Of a stretch of DNA of 23,682 nt, positions 7,731-15,190 are shown in pieces. The DNA is from CAYGLV01 sp964351025 (GTDB lineage: Bacteria; Actinomycetota; Thermoleophilia; Gaiellales; Gaiellaceae). Position numbers and translations under genes: made by a program. The stretch's first letter is position 1; the number at the start of each line of letters is the position of its first letter. The stretch lies in assembly GCA_964351025.1 (NCBI GenBank), contig CAYGLV010000039.1, positions 1 through 23,682 on the forward strand, written 5' to 3'. A model generated the notes under the pieces. It did no database searches, was not told where the DNA came from, and saw nothing but the letters and a program-made list of their open reading frames with translations.

Positions 7731-8012
7731 ATGAAACCACGTCTCCGAATCCCATTCGTGCGTGACCCTCGCGCGTGCGAAGAGGTCCGCGCCTTGCTGA
7801 CGGACTACCTCGACCACGATCTCGATCCCGGTGGCCACCGGCGGGTCGAGTGGCACGTGCGCTTTTGCCCGCGTTGCCGCCGCGTCCTGTCGAACCTGCG
7901 CGCGACGATCGACCGTCTCGCTCACCTCGGCGAGCCCACCGTCAGCGATCCTGGGGCCGGCGCCGACGTGGTCGCCCGCATTCAGCGCTCCTGGCGCGAT
8001 CCCCGCGGGTGA
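7731..8012 (+). CDS. zf-HC2 anti-sigma-like protein
   Basis: From ATG 7731 the product is 93 residues. It contains the zinc-binding anti-sigma signature: ACEEVRALLTDYLDHDLDP, then WHVRFCPRCRRVL, giving H-x3-C-x2-C. ZAS-type proteins bind the cognate ECF factor and release it when the zinc/thiol site is oxidised or the protein is modified. It has no transmembrane segment, so it would act as a soluble inhibitor or redox sensor. It lies 49 nt after the sigma gene, and its adjacency suggests partnership. A longer in-frame start at 7659 would overlap the sigma gene and is less likely. Confidence 0.8.
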   Translation: MKPRLRIPFVRDPRACEEVRALLTDYLDHDLDPGGHRRVEWHVRFCPRCRRVLSNLRATIDRLAHLGEPTVSDPGAGADVVARIQRSWRDPRG

Positions 8013-8031
8013 CGCGCCGTACGAGGCGCGT
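8012..8031 (+). terminator. Hairpin between the two zf-HC2 genes
   Basis: ACGCGCC (8012-8018) pairs perfectly with GGCGCGT (8025-8031) across a GTACGA loop. No T-run follows, so it may be an attenuator or processing site rather than a full terminator. Confidence 0.3.
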
Positions 8032-8054
8032 GATTCGTATGATCCTGAATCGAG

Positions 8055-8345
8055 ATGAACGACGGCGCCATCCAAGGGACGATGAGGCTTCTGATGCGTC
8101 CGTGGATCGGCTCGTGCGCCGAGACGGAGGAGCGCCTCTCGGGCCATCTCGAGAGCGAGCTGGCTCCGCGCGAGGAGCGGCGCGTCCGCCGGCACCTGGC
8201 CCACTGCCGCAGGTGCCGCCGCGTGTACGAATCGCTTGCGCGGGCGGTGGAGCACATCCGCTCGCTCGGCCGTGAAGATCTGACTGCGCCGATGCCGTCG
8301 GTCGTGGAGGCCGTCACCGAGCGCATCCGGCGCGAGCGCCGGTGA
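8055..8345 (+). CDS. Second zf-HC2 anti-sigma-like protein
   Basis: The 96-residue product carries the same zinc-finger arrangement as its upstream neighbour: SCAETEERLSGHLESELAPREERRVRRHLAHCRRCRRVYESL, with H-x3-C-x2-C and an additional upstream Cys as in ZAS domains. The C-terminal tail is basic and helical (VVEAVTERIRRERR). It is soluble, with no membrane segment. Two tandem zf-HC2 genes behind one ECF factor suggest either dual control, a duplicated anti-sigma, or that this copy serves the paralogous sigma factor at the end of the window. It ends 22 nt before the next gene, a flavin disulfide oxidoreductase. Confidence 0.78.
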   Translation: MNDGAIQGTMRLLMRPWIGSCAETEERLSGHLESELAPREERRVRRHLAHCRRCRRVYESLARAVEHIRSLGREDLTAPMPSVVEAVTERIRRERR

Positions 8346-8367
8346 GGCGGGCATCGCGTCTTCCCGC

Positions 8368-9810
8368 GTGGAGCTGGATCCGCGAGAGCCGAGCCGGCGC
8401 CGCCCGTTGATCGAGCGCTTTGACGTCGTCGTCGTCGGAGGCGGAACGGCGGGCTTGACGGCGGCGCTCGCGGCGCGGCACGAGGGCGCCCGCGTGGCGC
8501 TCGTCGAGCGCGAGGGGCGCATCGGAGGAGACTGCACCTACTACGCCTGCGTTCCTTCGAAGGCGCTGCTCGCGGTGGCGCAGGTCGTGTTCGACGCCCG
8601 CACGCTCGCGGAGGGCGGGGTGCTCGGGGCGCCGCCGACGCTTGATTTCGACGCCGTCAAGGCGCGGCTACAGGGGATCGTCGAGCGCATCGCGCGCGAC
8701 GAGCGAGACGAGCGTTTTCTCGACCTGGGCATCGCGCTCGTGTACGGCTCCGCCTCGTTCGCGGGCCTGCACGAGCTGCGCGTCGGCGAGTCCGAGATCC
8801 ACGGTGACCGCTTCGTGATTGCGACCGGCAGCGAGTCGGCTCTCCCGCCCGTCGCCGGACTGGCCGACGTCCCCTACGTCACGAACAGGACGGTGTTCGA
8901 GCTGCCCGCGCTGCCCGAGCGACTGCTCGTGCTCGGCGGCGGCTCGGTCGGGCTCGAGCTGGCACAGGCGTTCGCCCGCCTCGGAAGCCGCGTCACCGTC
9001 GTCGAGCTGCTCGATCGCCTGCTGCCGAGGGACGAGCCCGAGGCGGGAGTCGTGGTCGAGCGGGCGCTCGCGGCCGAAGGGATCGACCTCCGCCTGGGCG
9101 TCACGGCGAAAGCCGTGCGATGGCGCGACGGAGAGATCGAGCTCGTTCTCGCTCAAGGCGACGTGCGCGGCGACGTCCTCCTGGTCGCCACCGGCCGCAC
9201 CGCGTCCGTCGCGGGGCTTCGACTCGAGGAGGTAGGCGTCACGCTGGAGCGCGGCTACGTTCGCATCGACGAGCGCTGCAGGACGAGCGCCGAGCACGTC
9301 TTTGCCGCCGGCGACGTCACCGGCGGGCTTCAGCTCACCCATGTTGCGGCGCACGAGGGGTCGGTCGCGGGACGGAGCGCGGCCGGCAAGAGGGCGAAGC
9401 TTGCCGAACGCGTCGTGCCAGGGGTGATCTTCGTCGATCCCGAGGTCGCCCGGGTCGGCCTCACCGAGGACGAGGCCCGCGCTCGCCACGGAGCCCTGAG
9501 AACGGTCGTCTTTCCGATGGCACGCGTTGATCGGGCGCGCATCGACGGTGGGGCCGACGGCTTCGTGAAGCTCGTGACCGCGCGGCGGCCGCTGCTCGGC
9601 TGGCTCGGCGGCGGGGTCCTCGTGGGCGCGCAGATCGTCGGACCCCGTGCCGGCGAGCTGATCCACGAGTGCGCCCTCGCGATGCAGACGCGGATGTTCG
9701 CGGGACGGCTGGCGCAGACGATTCACGCGTACCCCACGATGAGCGTCGCGCTCCAGCAGGCGGCCGGGCGGCTGTTTCCGCTGGGGCGGGCGCTCGTCGA
9801 AGGTGAGTGA
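8368..9810 (+). CDS. FAD-dependent pyridine nucleotide-disulfide oxidoreductase (mercuric reductase/lipoamide dehydrogenase-like), Cys form
   Basis: The 480-residue protein has an FAD-binding VVVGGGTAGLTAA motif (about 22-33), the redox-active pair C56-TYYA-C61 in GGDCTYYACVPSK, an NAD(P)-binding LVLGGGSVGLELA near 187-199, the second FAD contact HVFAAGDVTGG, and a C-terminal dimerisation domain. The C-terminal active-site region reads HAYPTMS rather than the canonical HPTLSE, and there is no vicinal Cys pair, so classical mercuric reductase activity is doubtful. It probably reduces a disulfide or quinone substrate using NAD(P)H. The GTG start is chosen from the open frame; a start just before FDVVVVGGG (around 8419) is possible. 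A Sec-containing relative lies at 13377-14759. Confidence 0.88.
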   Translation: MELDPREPSRRRPLIERFDVVVVGGGTAGLTAALAARHEGARVALVEREGRIGGDCTYYACVPSKALLAVAQVVFDARTLAEGGVLGAPPTLDFDAVKARLQGIVERIARDERDERFLDLGIALVYGSASFAGLHELRVGESEIHGDRFVIATGSESALPPVAGLADVPYVTNRTVFELPALPERLLVLGGGSVGLELAQAFARLGSRVTVVELLDRLLPRDEPEAGVVVERALAAEGIDLRLGVTAKAVRWRDGEIELVLAQGDVRGDVLLVATGRTASVAGLRLEEVGVTLERGYVRIDERCRTSAEHVFAAGDVTGGLQLTHVAAHEGSVAGRSAAGKRAKLAERVVPGVIFVDPEVARVGLTEDEARARHGALRTVVFPMARVDRARIDGGADGFVKLVTARRPLLGWLGGGVLVGAQIVGPRAGELIHECALAMQTRMFAGRLAQTIHAYPTMSVALQQAAGRLFPLGRALVEGE

Positions 9811-9913
9811 CCGAGGAGCCGTTCGCCCGGCTCGACCGCAGCCGAATCGTTGCCGTGCCGACGCGCATCAAACGAGGTGTCGTACGGCAATCCACGCAAG
9901 AGGGAGGCAACGG

Positions 9914-10270
9914 ATGGCAAAGGTTGCGCTGGTCGTCTTCGCAGACAGCGAAGGGCACGAGAACCTGGCGCGGGTCGTCAACGCGATGACGATCGCCAAG
10001 GAGTTCAAGGAAGCGGGCGACGAGGTCGCGCTGATCTTCGACGGCGGCGGGACGACCTGGATCCCCCAGCTCGCCTCCGACGAGCACCTCGGCCACCGCC
10101 TGTTCGAGTCCGTACGCGACGTGATCGCCGGCGCCTGCCGCTACTGCGCCGGCGCGTTCGGCGTCAAGGAAGGCGTCGAGCAGGCGGGCATCCGACTGCT
10201 CGACGACTACGAGCAGCACCCGAGCATCCGCTCGTACGTCGCCGACGGCTACCAGGTGCTGACGTTCTGA
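9914..10270 (+). CDS. DsrE-family protein
   Basis: The 118-residue product starts at ATG 9914 with GAGGGAGG about 8 nt upstream. The sequence has the DsrE/DsrF-like fold pattern: KVALVVFAD, an early helix (ENLARVVNAMTIAKEFKEAG), VALIFDGGGT, and a cysteine pair in ACRYCAGAFG where related sulfur-relay proteins carry a reactive Cys. DsrE-like proteins move sulfane sulfur or act in thiol chemistry; many stand-alone members have no assigned role. It lies 103 nt after the flavoprotein, on the same strand, and is convergent with the TlpA-like gene. Confidence 0.8.
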   Translation: MAKVALVVFADSEGHENLARVVNAMTIAKEFKEAGDEVALIFDGGGTTWIPQLASDEHLGHRLFESVRDVIAGACRYCAGAFGVKEGVEQAGIRLLDDYEQHPSIRSYVADGYQVLTF

Positions 10271-10304
10271 GCGATCCTCGCGGCATGAGCCGGTCGATCG
10301 GCGA

Positions 10305-10904
10305 CTACGACGCGGCGAGGGCCGCCTGGAGGCCGCTCTCGAAGCCGGCGAGATCCGTCTCGCCGACGATCTTCGTCACGATCCGGTGGTTCCGGTCGAG
10401 GAAGAACGTCGTCGGCAGCCCCTGCAGGCCGAGCTTCGCCGCGAGAGCGCCGCTTCTGTCCTCGATGCTCGGATGCTTCCAGCCGAACTCCCGATAGAAG
10501 CCCTTCGCGTCGGCGCTCGTGTCCTGAGTGTTGAGGCCCACCACCTGCACCTCCGGGTGCGCGGCGGCGAACGTGGCCAGGTCGCGCGCTTCCGCCCGGC
10601 AGCCCGTGCACCACGAGGCCCAGATGTTGACGACGACGGGCGTGCCCGCATAGTCGGCGAGCGACACCTGCCTGCCCGTGACGGGATCGGTGCCCGAGAG
10701 TGAGACGGTCGAGCTCGAGGCCGACCGAACCGCCTGCGCGGGGCCGGTGCCGCGCGCGACGAGGACGCCCCCGATGACGGCCGCGACGACGACCGCCGCT
10801 GTGGTCGCGATCACGATGCGCCTCCGGCTCCCCGTCGGGTTGGACCTGCTGCGCGGCGCCTGCGGCGCGGTGCGGCGGTTGTCTCGTACCTTCTTCTCGC
10901 TCAC
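10305..10904 (-). CDS. Membrane-anchored TlpA/ResA-like thioredoxin
   Basis: From GTG 10904, with GGGAGGGC upstream, the product is 199 residues. A basic N-terminus and a single membrane anchor (IVIATTAAVVVAAVIGGVLVA, about 31-51) precede an extracytoplasmic thioredoxin domain with the active site WCTGC (Cys99, Cys102), the cis-Pro region GLPTTFFLD and a C-terminal helix. Such proteins reduce disulfides outside the membrane, for example in cytochrome c maturation. The gene is divergent from ccdA (171 nt apart), which would supply it with electrons. A much longer in-frame extension upstream has no domain content and antisenses ccdA, so I reject it. Confidence 0.9.
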   Translation of the reverse strand: MSEKKVRDNRRTAPQAPRSRSNPTGSRRRIVIATTAAVVVAAVIGGVLVARGTGPAQAVRSASSSTVSLSGTDPVTGRQVSLADYAGTPVVVNIWASWCTGCRAEARDLATFAAAHPEVQVVGLNTQDTSADAKGFYREFGWKHPSIEDRSGALAAKLGLQGLPTTFFLDRNHRIVTKIVGETDLAGFESGLQAALAAS

Positions 10905-11075
10905 GCCTTGCCCTCCCGGGTCGGTGGCTGTGACCGGTTGGATGCCGGCCGCGACCGGAACGATTCGCGCGCCTACGCGACGCGCACGTGCGGCGCCGAG
11001 CGGGGAGAAGTGGCTGCGGTCGATCCGCTCGAACGCGGGTGAACCGCCGGCCGTCGAAAGCGCATCGAAGGTGAC

Positions 11076-11789
11076 GTGATCCATTTCGGAGTTGCCGGGC
11101 TCGTTGCCGCATTCGCGGCCGGCTTCCTTTCGTTTCTGTCGCCGTGCGTGTTGCCGCTTGTGCCGGGCTACCTGTCGCTCGTCTCCGGCGTCGCTGTCGG
11201 CGAGATGGAAGCGCAGCCACGACGCGTCGCGACGTCGACCGCGGCGTTCGTCGCCGGCTTCGGCTCGGTCTTCGTCCTCTTCGGGGCCGGCGCCGCCTGG
11301 TTCGGCGATGTGCTCCTCACGAACCGGCGCACGCTCGAGATCTTCGCGGGTGTGTTCATCGTGTTCGCCGGACTCATCTACGCCGGCGTGCCGCTCCCGC
11401 TCACCCTCCTGCGTGAGAAACGCTTCCACCTGAAGCGCCGCGGCGGCGTCGCCACCCCCGCCGTCGTCGGCGTCGCCTTCGGCGTCGGCTGGACGCCCTG
11501 CATCGGACCGACGCTCGCCGCGATCCTTGCGCTTTCGGCCGCCGGCGGAGATGCCGGCGAGGGAGCGATCCTGCTCGGGGTCTACTCGATCGGTCTCGGC
11601 ATCCCGTTCCTGCTGTTCGGCCTGGGCTTCAACCGGGCACTCAACCTGGTCGCAGCGTTCCAGCGCCACCGCCGCGCCGTCGGGCTCGCGTCGGGATCGC
11701 TGCTCGTCGTGTTCGGCGTCCTGCTCGCCTCCGGCTATCTCACACGTCTGACCGCCGGGCTCGTCCGCTTCGGCGGCGTCCAGATCTGA
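11076..11789 (+). CDS. ccdA: CcdA-like cytochrome c biogenesis/thiol-transfer membrane protein
   Basis: The 237-residue protein has about six transmembrane segments and the two conserved redox cysteines of the DsbD/CcdA family: FLSPCVLPLVPGY (Cys24) and GWTPCIGPTLAAIL (Cys142). CcdA takes electrons from cytoplasmic thioredoxin and passes them across the membrane to extracytoplasmic thioredoxins. The divergent TlpA-like protein at 10305-10904 is its likely partner. The start is GTG 11076. The length and both Pro-Cys motifs are standard, so it is likely functional. Confidence 0.93.
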   Translation: MIHFGVAGLVAAFAAGFLSFLSPCVLPLVPGYLSLVSGVAVGEMEAQPRRVATSTAAFVAGFGSVFVLFGAGAAWFGDVLLTNRRTLEIFAGVFIVFAGLIYAGVPLPLTLLREKRFHLKRRGGVATPAVVGVAFGVGWTPCIGPTLAAILALSAAGGDAGEGAILLGVYSIGLGIPFLLFGLGFNRALNLVAAFQRHRRAVGLASGSLLVVFGVLLASGYLTRLTAGLVRFGGVQI

Positions 11790-11830
11790 TCGGCGCCTGA
11801 ATCGAATCTTCTGCAAGCCGAAGCGGGTCA

Positions 11831-11851
11831 CAACCGGTTGATGACAGTCAA
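11831..11851. promoter_or_regulatory. Palindromic candidate operator upstream of the membrane protein gene
   Basis: CAACCGGTTG (11831-11840) is a perfect 10-bp palindrome and overlaps a TTGA-x6-TCAA inverted repeat (11838-11851). It ends 21 nt before the ATG at 11873. A binding protein is not identified. Confidence 0.25.
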
Positions 11852-11872
11852 CGATCGAGATTGGAGGATTCG

Positions 11873-12409
11873 ATGACCGCACTAGGAGTGGATTCCGCCG
11901 AATGGTCGACCGGGAAGCGGGTCGTCGTGGTCGGTGCCGTCGGTGGCACGATCGGCGGGATGATGCTGGCGATGATCGAGATGCTGTACGGCTGGCTTTC
12001 GGACGCGCACACGCTCTGGGACGCCCCGATGGCCATCTGGGCCTGGGTCGGTGGGATCGAGCATTTCGGCAGCCCGGGCAACCACGTCGGGCCGATCATT
12101 CTCGGGCTGGGCGGCCACATGATGAACTCGGTGATGATCGGGATCGGGTTCGCCGTGCTGATGGCTGTTCTGCGGCCGCGTGGCGAGATGACGCCGATCA
12201 TGGTCGGCGTCGTGTATGGCCTCGGCGTCTGGGCCGTGATGCGCTACATCCTCTTGCCGCTGAACGATGGTGAGGAGGACCTCTTCACCACGAGTCTTGT
12301 CAGCCCGCAGTGGGTCTGGTGGCTGGGGCACGCCGTGCTCGGCATGACCGCCGGCAGCGCCTACATCGTCGCGCGCCGGGCCGGACTGGTGAGTCGCGAG
12401 ACGACGTAA
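11873..12409 (+). CDS. Integral membrane protein of unknown function
   Basis: The 178-residue product starts at ATG 11873 with TTGGAGGA just upstream. It has four hydrophobic segments: VVVVGAVGGTIGGMMLAMIEML, a Gly/Met-rich IILGLGGHMMNSVMIGIGFAVLMAV, IMVGVVYGLGVWAVMRYIL and VWWLGHAVLGMTAGSAYIVA. His residues occur in or near membrane segments (IEHFGS, GGHMMNS, LGHAVLG), a pattern seen in several small heme- or metal-associated membrane proteins, although this is not proof. I do not recognise the family with certainty. It stands between ccdA and a convergent lipid kinase gene. Confidence 0.82.
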   Translation: MTALGVDSAEWSTGKRVVVVGAVGGTIGGMMLAMIEMLYGWLSDAHTLWDAPMAIWAWVGGIEHFGSPGNHVGPIILGLGGHMMNSVMIGIGFAVLMAVLRPRGEMTPIMVGVVYGLGVWAVMRYILLPLNDGEEDLFTTSLVSPQWVWWLGHAVLGMTAGSAYIVARRAGLVSRETT

Positions 12410-12463
12410 GAGCGAACGTGGGAGCGTCCGGCTGATCGCTGCTCAGCGAGTGGGGCGGCTCCG

Positions 12464-13333
12464 TCACGGGACGAAGACCGAGACGGCGTCCCGTTCTGCC
12501 TCGAACACCGCGTCGCAAACGTCGCCGAGGTCTTCCCCGTCGGCCTGGAGCGTCCGCGGAACGTCGGCGTGCACCTCGACCCGGTCGAGGTCGTGACCGG
12601 AGAGAACGCCGCGGGCTCCCGCCAGGCCTAGGCCGAAGACGAGACGCGGCGCGAGGCGTGCCACGACGCCGCCGTCGACGCGCACCGGTGCCGCCAGGTC
12701 GAGCCCGAGCTCGAAGCTGGCGTGAGGCGACAGCCGGATCGGCATCCGGCCGGCGCAGGTGAACACGGCGCCGTTCGAGACGAATGCCATCGCGGCCCGC
12801 CCGAACCCGGCGATCTCGAGCTCGGGCCCGCGACGCGTGAGAAGCCTGCGCGCCACGAACCGCGCAAAAGTCAGATCGCCGCGACGCCGACCGTCGGGCG
12901 TCCTGCCGAACGCATCAACGTCCCGAACCGCCTCCGCACCGACGCCCATCCCCGACGCGAAGGCGAATCGCCTCCCGTTGACACGGCCGAGCGAGATCCG
13001 CCTCGTGCGGCCGAGCGAGATGCGCCCTGCCGCGGCGACGGGATCGCCGGGGAAGCCGAGCGCCCGCGGGAACACGTTCGTGTGCCCGCCGGGGATGAAC
13101 CCCACCGGAACCGTGCCCTCGGCGCCGTTCAATACCTCGTTGAAGAGCCCGTCGCCCCCATAGGCGAAGATCGCATCGCCCACTGCAGCCCGGGCGAGCT
13201 CGGTCGCGTGGCCGCGCCGCTCGGTGCGCACCGTGGTGATGTCCGCCAATCGGCCAAGCGTCTCCTCGACCGCGCGCAGGCGCTCATCGGTCACCCGATG
13301 CGAGCACGGGTTGACGATCAGCGTCGCGCGCAC
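12464..13333 (-). CDS. Diacylglycerol kinase-family lipid kinase
   Basis: The 289-residue product (GTG start at 13333) shows the catalytic-domain motifs of the DAGK/YegS/sphingosine kinase family: N-terminal LIVNPCSHRVTDERL, the nucleotide-binding FAYGGDGLFNEVLNG (about 58-72), and FIPGGHTNVFPRALG, corresponding to the usual GGTxNxFAR. The C-terminal half forms the beta-sandwich with LQADGEDLG near the end, as in YegS-like proteins. These enzymes phosphorylate lipid hydroxyls such as diacylglycerol at the membrane. His replaces Thr in the GGT motif, a small deviation. The gene is convergent with the membrane protein gene and lies just downstream of the selenoflavoprotein on the same strand (43 nt gap). 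Confidence 0.87.
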   Translation of the reverse strand: MRATLIVNPCSHRVTDERLRAVEETLGRLADITTVRTERRGHATELARAAVGDAIFAYGGDGLFNEVLNGAEGTVPVGFIPGGHTNVFPRALGFPGDPVAAAGRISLGRTRRISLGRVNGRRFAFASGMGVGAEAVRDVDAFGRTPDGRRRGDLTFARFVARRLLTRRGPELEIAGFGRAAMAFVSNGAVFTCAGRMPIRLSPHASFELGLDLAAPVRVDGGVVARLAPRLVFGLGLAGARGVLSGHDLDRVEVHADVPRTLQADGEDLGDVCDAVFEAERDAVSVFVP

Positions 13334-13376
13334 GACGCGAAGTCTAGGGTCGTTTCCTGCTGCTCGGGGTCGTGGG

Positions 13377-14759
13377 TCAGGACTGAGCTGGGATCGCGAC
13401 GGGCTGGAGATCGCCGGCCGCCGCCTTCACTCCCTCGGAGAGGGTCGGATGGATGCAGACGCAGTCGAGAAGAGGCGCGAGCGTCCCGGTTCCGTTCATC
13501 GCGATCACGCCCTGTGCGAGCAGGTCGGCGCCGTGGTAGGCGAGCACGTGCATGCCGAGCAGCTCGTCGCTTGCGGCGTCGACGACGAACTTGACGAAGC
13601 CCTTCGTCTCGCCCATCGCCCGCGCGCGGCCGACTCTGGTCATCTCCTGCTTGCCGACCTTCACCGTGCGTCCCTGTGCCTGTGCCTCCTCGGCGGTGAG
13701 GCCGACACTGGCGATCTCCGGGTCGGTGAAGATCGCTCCCGGCACGCGGGTGAGCGAGTAGCGGCGGTGCTCGCCCGCGAGCGCGTTGGCGACCGCGATC
13801 CCGGCGGTATAGGTGGCGAAGTGGGTGTGCTGGACGCGGCCGATCACGTCGCCGATCGCGAAGACGCCGGGCGCGCTCGTCCGCAGCTCCTCGTCGATCG
13901 CGATCCCCCGCGCGGCGTCGCCTTCGATCCCGGCCACGTCGATGCCGAGCCGTTCGAGGTCGTGCGGCTTGCGGCCCGTGCTGAGAAGGAGCGCGTCGCC
14001 TTCGATCGTCCGGCCGTCCTCGAGCTCCACGACGACGACGCCCGCACGCCGCGACACACGGCTCGGAGCGGTTCCGGTGAGGATCTCGAGCCCTTCCTCA
14101 CGGAGGACCTGCTCGATCGCTCGAGAGATCTCGGGGTCCTGCTTCGGCGCCAGACAGGGGTTGCGCTGCACGATCGTGACCCGGCTGCCGAACCGGTGGA
14201 ACGCCTGCCCGAATTCGAGCCCCTCGGCTCCGCCCCCGAGCACGATCAGCCGCCCGGGCAGCTCCTCGAGATCCATCACCGTCTCGTTCGTCAGGTACGG
14301 CACGTCGTCGAGCCCCGGGATCGCTGGGATGTGCGGCTGGACGCCGGAGGCGACGATCACCCGCTCGCTTGCGAGCTCGCGGTTGTCGACGGCGATCCTG
14401 CCGGGCCGCTCGAAGCGCCCCCAGCCACGGATCAGCTCGATCTGCGGGTTTGCCTCCAGGCTTCGCTCGAGGCCTCCGCGCACGGCTGCCACGAGCTCGT
14501 TCTTGCGCGCGACGACGCGCGGGAAGTCGACCTCGACCTCGGCGCGGAAGCCGAACTCGGCTCCACGGCGGGCGGTGTGAATCGCTTCGGCGGACCTGAC
14601 CAGGGCCTTGGTGGGGATGCACCCCACGTTGATTCAGGTGCCGCCGACCGTGCCCGCCTCGACCAGGGCCACCCGGGCGCCGCGGCCCGCCGCTCGGTTG
14701 GCGGCGGCGATGCCACCCATGCCCGCGCCGACCACGATCAGGTCGTATTCCTCCGCCAT
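13377..14759 (-). CDS. Selenocysteine-containing flavin disulfide oxidoreductase (mercuric reductase/lipoamide dehydrogenase-like), UGA = Sec42
   Basis: The frame starts at ATG 14759 behind GGAGGAGGAG and has one internal TGA (14636-14634), then continues open to the stop at 13377, giving 460 residues, the normal family length. The N-terminus is a perfect FAD-binding segment (LIVVGAGMGGIAAANRAA) and the TGA falls in GGT-U-INVGCIPTK, where the family has the first redox cysteine; the second is Cys47. Later motifs are intact: IVLGGGAEGLEFGQAF (NAD(P)-binding), VFAIGDVIGR (second FAD contact) and CIHPTLSEGVKAAAG with the catalytic His-Glu. Alternatives are a nonsense mutation or a Cys TGC/TGT-to-TGA error, but the exact position, the intact downstream frame and two other such genes nearby favour Sec. 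It would be an NAD(P)H-dependent selenol/thiol reductase for metals, disulfides or selenium compounds. It is divergent from an ArsR-type regulator. Confidence 0.85.
14611..14636 (-). promoter_or_regulatory. UGA(Sec) codon with SECIS-like hairpin, flavoprotein gene
   Basis: Counting from the base after UGA, 6 nt (AUCAAC) are followed by GUGGGG-UGCAU-CCCCAC: a perfect 6-bp stem with a 5-nt loop at +13 to +17 and G as the second loop base. This fits the general bacterial SECIS pattern. The stem overlaps the conserved GCIPT codons, so part of it may be coincidence. Confidence 0.55.
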
Positions 14760-14794
14760 GCGAGTCTCCTCCTCCGATCCGAGCCGGCTCTGCT

Positions 14795-14807
14795 ACATTC
14801 GAATTGT
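14795..14807. promoter_or_regulatory. Candidate operator in the divergent seleno-reductase/arsR control region
   Basis: The 72-nt gap between the two divergent starts holds ACATTCGAATTGT: ACA/TGT outer halves around the 8-bp palindrome ATTCGAAT. AT-rich inverted repeats of this kind are typical ArsR/SmtB-family sites, and the neighbouring ATATC could form part of a -10 element. Binding is inferred from position and form. Confidence 0.35.
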
Positions 14808-14831
14808 CTTATATCAGAGGAAGGACGTACA

Positions 14832-15185
14832 TTGTCGCAGCTTGCTCCATTCCGACTCCCCGAAGCCCCGGTCAGGAACGACCTCGTCGCGAAGTACTTC
14901 CGGGGCCTCGGCGACCCGACTCGGCTTCGCATCCTCGAGCTGTTGCGCGAGGAGGACGAGCTCTCGGTCGGCGAGCTTGCCGACCGCCTCGGGCTCGCCC
15001 AGCCGAAGGTCTCCAACCATCTCGCGTGTCTGCGCTGGTGCGGCTTCGTCGCCACCCGCCGGGAGCACCGGGTCGTCTACAACCGGATCGCCGACGGCCG
15101 CGTCGTCGAGATGCTCGACCTGGCACGCGCCGTGCTCGAGGACAACGCCGAGCACGTTGCGGCCTGCTGCCGGATCGAGGAGTGA
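14832..15185 (+). CDS. ArsR/SmtB-family metalloregulator
   Basis: The 117-residue product starts at TTG 14832, with GAGGAAGG 9 nt upstream; no ATG/GTG start fits better. It is a winged helix-turn-helix: RNDLVAKYFRGLGDPTRLRILELL, ELSVGELADRLGLAQPKVSNHLACLRWCGFV (recognition helix with Cys residues), then TRREHRVVYNRIADGRVVEML. The C-terminus carries vicinal cysteines in HVAACCRIEE, and Cys occurs in CLRWCG, a set that could bind a soft metal such as Hg, Cd, As or Pb. Family members are dimeric repressors released by metal or thiol modification. It is divergent from the Sec-flavoprotein and lies directly upstream of a thioredoxin-like gene, so it probably controls both. Confidence 0.9.
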   Translation: MSQLAPFRLPEAPVRNDLVAKYFRGLGDPTRLRILELLREEDELSVGELADRLGLAQPKVSNHLACLRWCGFVATRREHRVVYNRIADGRVVEMLDLARAVLEDNAEHVAACCRIEE

Positions 15186-15190
15186 GCCGC

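Noticed and set aside
10905..11882. Long upstream in-frame extension of the TlpA-like gene (minus strand)
   Set aside because: It runs antisense through ccdA, is dominated by Glu/Arg/Asp-rich low-complexity sequence, and a good RBS and GTG sit right before the TlpA start.
14634..14636. Reading the TGA as a plain nonsense mutation (pseudogene)
   Set aside because: The TGA falls exactly at a catalytic Cys, the downstream frame is intact with all motifs, and two nearby genes show the same pattern. Not fully excluded without the Sec machinery.
13224..14831. Long plus-strand open frame running into arsR
   Set aside because: It is antisense to the lipid kinase and Sec-flavoprotein; only the last 117 codons have domain content. 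The open frame is a by-product of GC-rich codon use on the other strand.
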